The notes under the pieces are model-generated. The model searched no databases, had not been told where the DNA came from, and worked only from the letters and a program-made list of their open reading frames with translations. From S144-45 sp015494035 (GTDB lineage: Bacteria > Pseudomonadota > Gammaproteobacteria > Xanthomonadales > Marinicellaceae): DNA of 6,210 nucleotides. The DNA is taken from assembly GCA_027057345.1 (NCBI GenBank), contig JALUIX010000154.1:1-6210 (forward strand), in the 5' to 3' direction. The position numbers were made by a program, and so were the translations under genes. Positions 1-6,121 of the stretch are shown in pieces (positions within the stretch are counted from its first letter, which is position 1; the number at the start of each line of letters is the position of its first letter).

Positions 1-86
1 ATAACAGGCTATTGGCAAGGACTTCAACACAGTTATCGGACATTTCAGGCATGAGAAGCGAGTTCACGATTCGATCAGAGCTTCCC
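1..86 (+). repeat. Degenerate partial copy (copy 0) of the 162-bp MITE-like repeat
   Basis: This stretch aligns over its whole length with the right half of the repeat found at 4283-4444. Shared blocks include GGCTATT near the start, CAACACAG, and TCACGATTCGATCAGAGCTT at 64-83, followed by CCC. About 86 bases correspond to 88 bases of the intact copy, with many substitutions in the middle and two net missing bases. Its left half lies outside the window. It runs directly into copy 1, giving a head-to-tail pair. It is older or less constrained than copies 1 and 2. Confidence 0.8.
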
Positions 87-88
87 CG

Positions 89-250
89 GGAAGCGCTGAT
101 TGAATCTGGCGCGAGCAGATTGTCGTGGAAAATTGTTCAGTTCAAGGCGAAAGCCGCACGCAATAGCAAGGCTATTGTGAAGGTTTGCAACGCAGAAATG
201 GACGATTTGACGCCGCAAGATGCCGTGTCACGATTCGATCAGAGCTTCCC
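89..250 (+). repeat. MITE-like repeat, copy 1, complete
   Basis: This 162-bp element is bounded by imperfect terminal inverted repeats: GGAAGCGCTGATTGAATC at the left, and at the right a sequence whose reverse complement reads GGGAAGCTCTGATCGAATC. By direct comparison it differs from the copy at 4283-4444 at 11 positions with no gaps. An internal hairpin, CAATAGC-AAG-GCTATTG, lies at 161-177. It encodes no transposase, although one frame happens to stay open through it. Short size, terminal inverted repeats and several copies in one window suggest a non-autonomous miniature transposable element. The right end is followed by TAA, as in copies 2 and 3. The mobilising transposase family is not identifiable here. 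Confidence 0.88.
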
Positions 251-344
251 TAACAGACAAGACAGACAAGCCGACGGCACGCTGATTTTACCGACTTTAA
301 CGCTTTTTTATCCGGCCGGCGCTTATACTCAAGCCATTGCTGGC

Positions 345-351
345 AAAGGGG
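345..351 (+). promoter_or_regulatory. Ribosome binding site supporting the GTG start at 357
   Basis: AAAGGGG lies five bases before a GTG at 357, and the codons after it give a basic-hydrophobic signal peptide. This decides the start: the longer open frame reaching back to about position 12 only runs through the two repeat copies. A possible -10 box, TATACT, lies at 324-329, but no convincing -35 box sits at the right distance. Confidence 0.55.
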
Positions 352-356
352 TCGCC

Positions 357-2078
357 GTGAAGCGTTTGTTTTTATTTCTGGCCAAAAGCGTCCTGGCAAG
401 CGGCTTCAGTGTCGGCCTGGCCGGGGCGGTTGTCGTGACCGATGGTGATGATTGGTCATTGCCGGGGTGGGTGGCGCCGGTGAGCGATTACGTTTTTTAT
501 TCCGAAGACGCCAACCCGGCATTTCATATCAACACGCACGTCATCGATGTGACCTGGCGGCAGCTAAACCCGTCGCCGGGCGTTTACACCCAAAACCTCA
601 CCGACAGCTGGAGCGAAGTGGGCAGTGGCGAGCCGTTCAACTTTGGCACCTTTGCCGACCAGCGTTCCTGGCCCGGTCATTACTGGTTACGCATCTGGAT
701 GTCCGGCGAACAGTGGGTGCCCGTCTGGGTGCTGAATGATTGCAACATCCCGGCCAGTCAGCGCTGGCTGGATCACTCCCAGCAAGATCGGCACATTCCA
801 CTGTGGAATCCCTGCGTCTGGAACCACGCCAAAAACCTGTATCGCACCGTCTTGCAGGACTGGGGTGTGCGTAACGACCCACGTTTCGAGCTGGCCTACG
901 TGCCCGGCGGCTTCTACTATACCGAGTTTGATTTTGACGTGATGTGGGCGGCTTTTCAGGATGGCGTCACCAGCACCAGCGCATTGCTGAGCTGGCTGGC
1001 CGACATGCGGCAGTCACTGGTGGCCATTGCCGACGGGGAAAACAGCAACCCCAATGATAATTACCACCGCAAGCTCATGTACACCGGACAGGATTATCCC
1101 TTTGATTTCATCGGCAGTGGATTTGGCGCTTTTGAATTACACGCCCGCGATGCCACCGATGCGGGCATGGGCGTGCGTTCGGGCATCACCGAGCTGTTTA
1201 ATTTCCATATGAATGAAACCCCGGCCTATGGGGCTCACATTCAAGCCGACGGGCACGTCACCATTGATGAAACCGCCCCGGTTCATCGTGACAATCACGT
1301 CATTGGCAATGAAAATGAGTGCTACAACAGTTGCGGCTTTTCCACGCCCGACCCGTACTATGCCGTGGTCATGTCCAACCTCAAGGCCTTGCAACTACGC
1401 ACCAATCACCTGTATGTGGCACCGGCAGACAGTTACCTGGCGCAATACCCGGCACACTGGGACTGGGTGGAAAAGGAACTGGGCAGAAAAGCCCACAACG
1501 CGCCGGATGCCTGGGTGGCCCTGCGCGAATACGAAGACCGCTTCTGGGTCAACGACCAGCCTGAAAACGACATCAGCTGGAACGGCAAACCCTGGCTGCA
1601 CAACTTTGAACGCTGGCTGGTGCAAAAGGACATGGCCCCCGATGGCCAGTCCCGGCGAGGCAGCGACGTGCGCAGCAACGTGCTGGATGCCGACAATGGC
1701 ACAGCGTATGAAGGCCGACTGACCGATCACGCCAACGGGCAGGATTACCTCTATTTCTTCGTCCAGGACAATTTTGCCTTCGGGCCGGTGCAGAACCTGC
1801 TGCTGAAAGTCACCTACCTGGACAACAATACCGCCACCTGGCAAGTGCAATACCGCAACGCCGCTGGACAGTTGCTGACCCAAAGCGTCACCAACACCGG
1901 CAGTGGCCAGAAGAAAACCGCCACCTTCACCTTGCCAGACGCGCGCTTTGACAATGGCCTGACCGGTGGTGCTGATTTCCGCCTTTACAATGGCGGTGCC
2001 CAGGACATTGAAGTGGCCTTTGTGCGCCTCATCTGGCAAAACAACCCCGTTATTTTTGCCCACGGCTTTGAACCCTGA
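357..2078 (+). CDS. Secreted protein, probable glycoside-hydrolase-like enzyme with C-terminal beta-sandwich domain
   Basis: The predicted product is 573 residues, starting at GTG 357. Residues 1 to about 24 form a Sec signal peptide (KRLFLFL core ending near GLAGA), so export is likely. From about residue 33 to 420 the sequence is rich in Trp, Tyr and acidic residues. It has a W-R-Q-L-N-P-S-P-G-x-Y segment (67-77) of the kind seen in TIM-barrel glycosidases and several candidate catalytic acids, notably E190 (YYTEFDF) and E319/E321 (GNENEC). Residues about 440-560 look like a jelly-roll carbohydrate-binding or accessory domain (VTYLDNNT, then FTLPDARFDNG, FRLYNGG). The last residues are VIFAHGFEP, an F-x-x-G-F-E tail that I recall at the C-terminus of many secreted gammaproteobacterial proteins. 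The glycosidase call rests on overall resemblance, not a recognised family, and the substrate is unknown. A longer start inside the upstream repeats is unlikely. The next gene follows after 111 bases. Confidence 0.75.
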   Translation: MKRLFLFLAKSVLASGFSVGLAGAVVVTDGDDWSLPGWVAPVSDYVFYSEDANPAFHINTHVIDVTWRQLNPSPGVYTQNLTDSWSEVGSGEPFNFGTFADQRSWPGHYWLRIWMSGEQWVPVWVLNDCNIPASQRWLDHSQQDRHIPLWNPCVWNHAKNLYRTVLQDWGVRNDPRFELAYVPGGFYYTEFDFDVMWAAFQDGVTSTSALLSWLADMRQSLVAIADGENSNPNDNYHRKLMYTGQDYPFDFIGSGFGAFELHARDATDAGMGVRSGITELFNFHMNETPAYGAHIQADGHVTIDETAPVHRDNHVIGNENECYNSCGFSTPDPYYAVVMSNLKALQLRTNHLYVAPADSYLAQYPAHWDWVEKELGRKAHNAPDAWVALREYEDRFWVNDQPENDISWNGKPWLHNFERWLVQKDMAPDGQSRRGSDVRSNVLDADNGTAYEGRLTDHANGQDYLYFFVQDNFAFGPVQNLLLKVTYLDNNTATWQVQYRNAAGQLLTQSVTNTGSGQKKTATFTLPDARFDNGLTGGADFRLYNGGAQDIEVAFVRLIWQNNPVIFAHGFEP

Positions 2079-2108
2079 GTCCGGATGTGGTCGGCTGTGA
2101 ATAGACAC

Positions 2109-2137
2109 CAGACATCCAGTACACACCAGGCCATTAT
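2109..2137 (+). promoter_or_regulatory. Weak candidate sigma-70 promoter upstream of the GGT gene
   Basis: CAGACA (2109-2114) and CATTAT (2132-2137) are separated by 17 bases and each match four of six consensus positions. The gap before the GGT gene is only 111 bases with no clear terminator, so read-through from the preceding gene is also possible. The match is weak and could arise by chance. Confidence 0.22.
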
Positions 2138-2178
2138 CCGCTAAGATAGGGTTTCCTGTTTGTTCGTATTTCCCTGGT

Positions 2179-2183
2179 GGAGG
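2179..2183 (+). promoter_or_regulatory. Shine-Dalgarno site fixing the GGT start at 2190
   Basis: GGAGG ends six bases before the ATG at 2190, which is followed directly by a signal peptide (MRKLPFLIILL). The open frame extends ten codons further upstream to 2160, but that start has no comparable site and would put a poor WWRPP-containing stretch in front of the signal peptide. Confidence 0.8.
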
Positions 2184-2189
2184 CCTCCC

Positions 2190-3914
2190 ATGCGCAAACT
2201 ACCCTTTCTCATTATTCTGTTAACCGCGCTCTCCCTGACCGCTTTCTCCCTGAGGGTTGATGCCGCTGATCGCATCACCGGCAAACCTTTTGCCACGCGC
2301 TCGGAAGTCCTGGCCACCCACGGCATGGCTGCCACCAGCCAGCCGCTGGCCACCCAGGCGGCGCTGGATATTCTCAAGCAAGGCGGCAACGCCGTGGATG
2401 CAGCCATTGCTGCCAATGCCGTGCTGGGGCTGGTGGAACCCACCGGCAATGGCATCGGCGGGGATATTTTCGTCATTGTGTGGGACGCGAAAAGCAAAAA
2501 ACTCTATGGCCTGAACGGTTCCGGGCGCAGCCCACAGGCGCTGACCCTGGACTGGTTTCACAAAAACGGTTACCAGAAAATCCCCGCCCATGGCCCACTG
2601 CCGGTCTCCGTGCCCGGCACGGTGGATGGCTGGTTTATGCTACACGACCGCTTTGGCACGTTGCCCATGAAAACCGTACTGGCCCCAGCCATTCAGTACG
2701 CACGCGAAGGCGCCCCCATTACCGACCTGATCGCTTATTACTGGCAACTCTCGGTACCGATACTCCGCCAATATCCGGGGTTTCTGGAACAGTTCACTCT
2801 TAACGGCAAGGCCCCACGGGCCGGTGAAGTCTGGAAAAACCCGAACCTGGCCCGCACCCTGGAAAAAATCGCCAATGAAGGCCGTGATGCCTTTTACCGG
2901 GGAGAAATTGCCCGGACCATTGCCAACTACGTGCAGGCTCACGGTGGCTTTCTGAGCGAAAAGGACCTGGCGGATCACCACGGGGAATGGGTGCAACCGG
3001 TGTCCACCAATTACCGGGGCTTGGACGTGTGGGAGCTGCCGCCTAACGGCCAGGGTATCGCGGCCTTGCAGATTCTGAATATCCTGGAAGGTTTCGATCT
3101 GAAAAAATACGGCTTTGGCAGCCCGGAGCACGTGCACCTGTTCACCGAAGCCAAAAAACTGGCCTTTGAAGACCGCGCGCGTTTTTACGCGGATCCGGCT
3201 TTTCAAAAAATTCCGGTGCAAACACTGATCTCCAAGGACTACGCGGCCAAACGTCGTGCCTTGATTGACATGAATCGGGCCGCTCGCCGTTACCCGCCCG
3301 GACTGGCAGAAAATCTGAACCCGGCGCTGGAGGCCGGCGACACCATTTACCTCACCACCGCTGACAAGGACGGCAACATGGTGTCCCTCATCCAGAGCAA
3401 TTACCGCGGCATGGGCTCAGGCATGACACCGCCCGGGCTGGGCTTTATTTTGCAAGACCGCGGCGAACTGTTTGACCTGACGCCCGGCCGATTCAACAGC
3501 TACGCCCCGGGTAAACGGCCTTTTCACACCATTATTCCGGCCTTTATCACCAAAAACGGCCAGCCACTGATGAGTTTTGGCCTCATGGGTGGAGCCATGC
3601 AACCCCAGGGCCACGCGCAAATCGTCATTAACATGGTGGACTTTGGCATGAACACGCAGGAAGCCGGTGACGCGCCACGCATTCACCACAGCGGTTCTTC
3701 GCAACCCACCGGCGAACGCATGCACACCGGCGGTGAGTTGAACCTGGAGAGCGGCTTCCCCTATGCCACCGTTCGCGCCCTGATGAAAAAGGGCCATAAA
3801 ATGGCCTGGGCACTGGGCCCTTATGGAGGGTATCAGGCCATATTGCGGGACAAAAATGGCGTTTATCATGGCGCATCGGAATCGCGCAAGGACGGCCAGG
3901 CAGCCGGGTATTGA
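2190..3914 (+). CDS. ggt: Exported gamma-glutamyltransferase-family protein
   Basis: This 574-residue Ntn-hydrolase precursor is expected in the periplasm. The family cleaves or transfers the gamma-glutamyl group of glutathione and related compounds. A Sec signal peptide covers residues 1-25 (cleavage near VDA-AD). The family block GGNAVDAA is at 65-72, and R113 in GSGRSP sits where the substrate-carboxylate arginine of E. coli GGT lies. Thr385 (GD-T-IYLTT) is the expected self-cleavage residue and nucleophile, giving a large subunit ending at 384 and a small subunit of 190 residues. MGGAMQPQGH (466-475) supplies the oxyanion-hole glycines. From memory, the small-subunit sequence (GMGSG, APGKRPFHTIIP, MQPQGH) resembles the YwrD/cephalosporin-acylase-like branch more than classical E. 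coli Ggt, so glutathione may not be the main substrate. Length is normal and no defect is visible. Classification to family is secure; the substrate is not. Confidence 0.95.
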   Translation: MRKLPFLIILLTALSLTAFSLRVDAADRITGKPFATRSEVLATHGMAATSQPLATQAALDILKQGGNAVDAAIAANAVLGLVEPTGNGIGGDIFVIVWDAKSKKLYGLNGSGRSPQALTLDWFHKNGYQKIPAHGPLPVSVPGTVDGWFMLHDRFGTLPMKTVLAPAIQYAREGAPITDLIAYYWQLSVPILRQYPGFLEQFTLNGKAPRAGEVWKNPNLARTLEKIANEGRDAFYRGEIARTIANYVQAHGGFLSEKDLADHHGEWVQPVSTNYRGLDVWELPPNGQGIAALQILNILEGFDLKKYGFGSPEHVHLFTEAKKLAFEDRARFYADPAFQKIPVQTLISKDYAAKRRALIDMNRAARRYPPGLAENLNPALEAGDTIYLTTADKDGNMVSLIQSNYRGMGSGMTPPGLGFILQDRGELFDLTPGRFNSYAPGKRPFHTIIPAFITKNGQPLMSFGLMGGAMQPQGHAQIVINMVDFGMNTQEAGDAPRIHHSGSSQPTGERMHTGGELNLESGFPYATVRALMKKGHKMAWALGPYGGYQAILRDKNGVYHGASESRKDGQAAGY

Positions 3915-3967
3915 GACCAGTCTTTCTCCATGATGGTAAAAGTGATCGTAAAGGAATATGACATCCG

Positions 3968-3988
3968 CTGGACAAAACCGCGGTCCAG
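3968..3988 (+). promoter_or_regulatory. Inverted repeat overlapping the dodecin promoter, possible operator
   Basis: The arms CTGGAC (3968-3973) and GTCCAG (3983-3988) are perfect inverted repeats around nine bases. They contain an eight-base palindrome, ACCGCGGT, at 3977-3984. The left arm covers most of the predicted -35 box and the right arm lies in the spacer, a common place for a repressor or activator site. No regulator can be named and no second copy of the site was seen. Confidence 0.35.
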
Positions 3989-3997
3989 GTCTATGCT
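3969..3997 (+). promoter_or_regulatory. Predicted sigma-70 promoter for the dodecin genes
   Basis: A -35 box TGGACA (3969-3974, five of six consensus matches) and a -10 box TATGCT (3992-3997, four of six) are separated by the optimal 17 bases. Transcription would begin near 4004, leaving a leader of about 75 bases before the first dodecin ATG at 4079. It lies in the 164-base gap after the GGT gene and is the best promoter-like match I found in the window. Confidence 0.55.
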
Positions 3998-4078
3998 CAA
4001 TGCACGATTTCAGTGAATCTGCCCGATAGGCGAGTATTCCTGAGCACTTTTTCATCACCACAATCAAGGGGACAAACC

Positions 4079-4282
4079 ATGAGTGTAGCCAAAGTAACCG
4101 AAATCATCGCCTCATCTTCCAAAAGCTTCGACGACGCCGTGGAAAACGGCATCCAGCGAGCCTCCAAAACCCTCAAGGGCATTACCGGCGCCTGGGTCGA
4201 AAGCATGAAAGTCACCGTCAGTGACGGCAAAGTGGATTCGTACCGGGTCAACATGAAAGTGACCTTTGTTCTGAAAGACTAA
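4079..4282 (+). CDS. Dodecin family protein, copy 1
   Basis: The product is 67 residues, normal for dodecins. Characterised members assemble into hollow dodecamers that bind flavins such as riboflavin or FMN and act in flavin storage or protection. The sequence has the expected beta-alpha-beta-beta pattern: strand KVTEIIASS, helix at about 16-33 (SFDDAVENGIQRASKTLK), then strands around AWVESMKVTV and YRVNMKVTFVL. Trp39 matches the tryptophan that stacks on the flavin. The position corresponding to the flavin-contacting Gln of the Halobacterium protein is Arg56 here. The start is supported by AAGGGGA (4066-4072), six bases upstream of ATG. The stop codon TAA touches the left end of the repeat at 4283. 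A paralogue follows 183 bases downstream. Confidence 0.95.
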   Translation: MSVAKVTEIIASSSKSFDDAVENGIQRASKTLKGITGAWVESMKVTVSDGKVDSYRVNMKVTFVLKD

Positions 4283-4444
4283 GGAAGCGCTGATTGAATC
4301 TGGCGCGAGCAGATTGGCGTGTAAAATTGTTCAATTCAAGGCGCAAACCGCACGTAATAGCAAGGCTATTGCGAAGGTTTGCAACACAGAAATGGACGAT
4401 TTTACGCCACAAGATGCCGTGTCACGATTCAATCAGAGCTTCCC
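4283..4444 (+). repeat. MITE-like repeat, copy 2, complete, between the dodecin genes
   Basis: This 162-bp copy matches copy 1 without gaps, with 11 differences. The ends are GGAAGCGCTGATTGAATC at the left and, read in reverse complement, GGGAAGCTCTGATTGAATC at the right. TAA occurs on both sides (4280-4282 and 4445-4447), consistent with a TA or TAA target duplication, though TAA also follows the right ends of copies 1 and 3 and could partly belong to the element. An internal hairpin lies at 4353-4373 around an AAG loop (AATAGC-AAG-GCTATT). The right end lies 21 bases from the start codon of the second dodecin. A transcript running through both dodecins would contain the whole element and could fold through its terminal repeats. 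Confidence 0.92.
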
Positions 4445-4465
4445 TAAAAAACAGGAGGTTTAGCC

Positions 4466-4669
4466 ATGAGTGTAGCCAAAGTGACCGAAATCATTGCGTC
4501 AAGCAATAAAAGTTTTGATCATGCCGTGGAAAAAGGCATCAAACGCGCCTCAAAAACCCTGAAACATGTCAAAGGGGCGTGGGTGGAAAGCATGAAAGTC
4601 ACCGTCAAGGACGGCAAGATCGATGACTGGCGCGTGGTGCTGAAAGTCACCTTCGTACTCAAGGACTGA
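4466..4669 (+). CDS. Dodecin family protein, copy 2 (basic paralogue)
   Basis: This 67-residue product is identical to copy 1 at 54 of 67 positions, with no gaps. The flavin-stacking Trp39 and Arg56 are kept, so the fold and probably flavin binding are shared. Changes cluster on the helix and loops: N23K, Q26K, T36K and S48K raise the predicted net charge from about +2 to about +6, and Y55 becomes W. A strong site AGGAGG (4453-4458) lies seven bases before ATG. The gene probably arose by tandem duplication and is read either from the promoter before copy 1 through the intervening repeat or from a start within the repeat. A hairpin terminator follows 60 bases after the stop. Confidence 0.95.
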   Translation: MSVAKVTEIIASSNKSFDHAVEKGIKRASKTLKHVKGAWVESMKVTVKDGKIDDWRVVLKVTFVLKD

Positions 4670-4702
4670 CTTTCACCCCGGCAATAACCATTGCCATTGA
4701 TC

Positions 4703-4722
4703 TGGCACCTATATAGATGCCA
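4703..4722. repeat. 20-bp near-perfect palindrome after the second dodecin
   Basis: The arms TGGCA (4703-4707) and TGCCA (4718-4722) enclose CTATATAG-type symmetry. Nine of ten base pairs match, with one mismatch (C4708/A4717). It lies between the dodecin stop codon and the terminator hairpin. It could be a protein-binding site or a second RNA hairpin at the transcript end; the sequence does not decide. Confidence 0.45.
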
Positions 4723-4729
4723 AGTCAAT

Positions 4730-4757
4730 AAAAGGCAGGGCAACCCCTGCCTTTTTT
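4730..4757 (+). terminator. Intrinsic terminator, probably bidirectional
   Basis: A perfect 11-bp stem, AAAAGGCAGGG (4730-4740) with CCCTGCCTTTT (4745-4755), closes a CAAC loop. It is followed by a run of six T (4752-4757) on the plus strand. On the minus strand the A run becomes a T run, so the same hairpin can also end the convergent operon. The minus-strand stop codon TAA (4758-4756) overlaps the T tract. It terminates the dodecin transcript. Confidence 0.92.
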
Positions 4758-5058
4758 AGTGCGACGTATTCTGATCCGTTTTCAGGGACAGCCGCTGCAT
4801 GGCCACGGCCAGCAGAATGTCTTTTTTGCTGATGCCACCGGCTTCGTGGGTCGACAGCCACACCTCAACGGTGCGATAGCTATTGCGCCAGTCGGGGTGG
4901 TGGTTGCTGCGCTCGGCCACCAGGGCCACCTCAGTCATAAAGCCAAAGGCTTGAACGAAATCATGAAAAACAAAGCGACGGTACAGGCTGCCGTCCTTGA
5001 TTTCCCAGCCGGGCAAATCGGTCAGGGCTTTTTTTATTTCTTCAACACTGATTAACAT
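4756..5058 (-). CDS. phhB: Pterin-4a-carbinolamine dehydratase
   Basis: This 100-residue protein is normal length for the PCD/DCoH family (EC 4.2.1.96). The family dehydrates 4a-hydroxytetrahydropterin so that the pterin cofactor of aromatic amino acid hydroxylases can be recycled. The family active-site signature is intact: E49-x3-H53-H54-P55-x5-Y61-x9-H71-x8-D80. The N-terminal helix (ISVEEIKKALTDLPGW) and the strand-helix RFVFHDFVQAFGF are also typical. The start at 5058 is supported by CGGAG about six bases upstream on the minus strand. No phenylalanine hydroxylase gene is visible nearby, so as in many bacteria the role may be in another pterin pathway. It is the last gene of the minus-strand unit, 28 bases after the broken GFA gene, and ends in the shared terminator. 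No signal peptide; cytoplasmic. Confidence 0.95.
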   Translation of the reverse strand: MLISVEEIKKALTDLPGWEIKDGSLYRRFVFHDFVQAFGFMTEVALVAERSNHHPDWRNSYRTVEVWLSTHEAGGISKKDILLAVAMQRLSLKTDQNTSH

Positions 5059-5086
5059 GGTGAACTCCGTCCTTCAGGCCGTGAAC

Positions 5087-5458
5087 TTATCGTGGATTTT
5101 GTGGCAAGCCATCAGCAATGGCGTAATAGTCGCCTTTTTCTTCCACAAAGATGTGGGACTTTAGCCTGACTCCTGTTGGCTGGTCGAAAGCCCCCATGGC
5201 GATGGCCAGAAAGTCGCGTTGAACCGGATCCCAGAATAAAAACGAGCCGCAGTGCTGGCAAAATCCCCGACGTACCTTGTCCGAGGAAGCGTACCAGCGC
5301 AAGGCGTTCTCACCATAGCGCTTTTTGGCACGTCTGTGGAAGCCCAGAAATGCCCGCTTTGGCGGCGGCACTGGTGACAGTGGCAGGCATCCGGTGGCAA
5401 CAGCTTGCCGCACCACATAGGCATCGCCCCGTGTGCCTGCTGTCCCGGTTTGTATCAG

Positions 5459-5462
<4 letters not shown>
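5087..5462 (-). pseudogene. GFA/CENP-V domain zinc-fold protein, frameshifted
   Basis: Homology to the glutathione-dependent formaldehyde-activating (GFA) fold is spread over three frames. Frame 1 starts with an ATG at 5462, sharing ATGA with the upstream stop, and reads to GRCLCGA, the first Cys-x-Cys zinc motif. Between about 5412 and 5388 the match moves to a second frame with DACHCHQCRRQSGHFW and STDVPKSA. Between about 5322 and 5311 it moves to a third with YGENALRWY, RRGFCQHCGSFLFWD, and HIFVEEKGDYY, ending at TAA 5087. Each shift is a net loss of one base modulo three, and spacing in the family suggests short deletions at both points. All zinc-ligand cysteine motifs survive across the pieces. 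Family members are usually about 130 residues; the remains span about 125 codons. Sequencing error is possible but two shifts with missing residues favour decay. Translational coupling to the peroxiredoxin gene indicates a former operon member. Confidence 0.85.
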
Positions 5463-6082
<620 letters not shown>

Positions 6083-6121
6083 GTGAGTTCTCCTCTGTTG
6101 TAACTACAGTGATGATTCTTA

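Noticed and set aside
1..251. CRISPR-like or tandem-repeat array at the start of the window
   Set aside because: The repeat unit is about 162 bp with terminal inverted repeats and no spacers, and other copies are dispersed, so it is a transposon-like element.
2083..2117. Hairpin GGATGT/ACATCC with an inner GGT/ACC after the first gene, considered as a terminator
   Set aside because: The loop is about 15 bases, there is a bulge, and no T run follows, so it is not a credible intrinsic terminator.
1395..2126. 243-codon minus-strand open frame opposite the secreted protein gene
   Set aside because: It has no recognisable domain and is antisense to a gene with a good signal peptide and domain pattern. 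Long antisense frames are common in GC-rich coding DNA.
3417..4067. 216-codon minus-strand open frame opposite the 3' end of the GGT gene
   Set aside because: It is antisense to the conserved small subunit of the GGT-family protein and resembles no family.
4327..4360. Possible promoter TTGTTC...TAATAG inside repeat copy 2
   Set aside because: The spacing is 22 bases, too long for a normal sigma-70 promoter, and no better pair was found in the element.
4294..4509. Small plus-strand open frame encoding a peptide with RRFATQKWTILRHKMPCHDSIRAS
   Set aside because: It lies almost entirely in repeat copy 2 and ends out of frame within dodecin 2. A nearly identical peptide is encoded by copy 3, so it reflects repeat DNA, not a gene.
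4759..5055. 98-codon plus-strand open frame over the dehydratase gene
   Set aside because: It is the antisense shadow of an intact pterin carbinolamine dehydratase with its full active-site signature.
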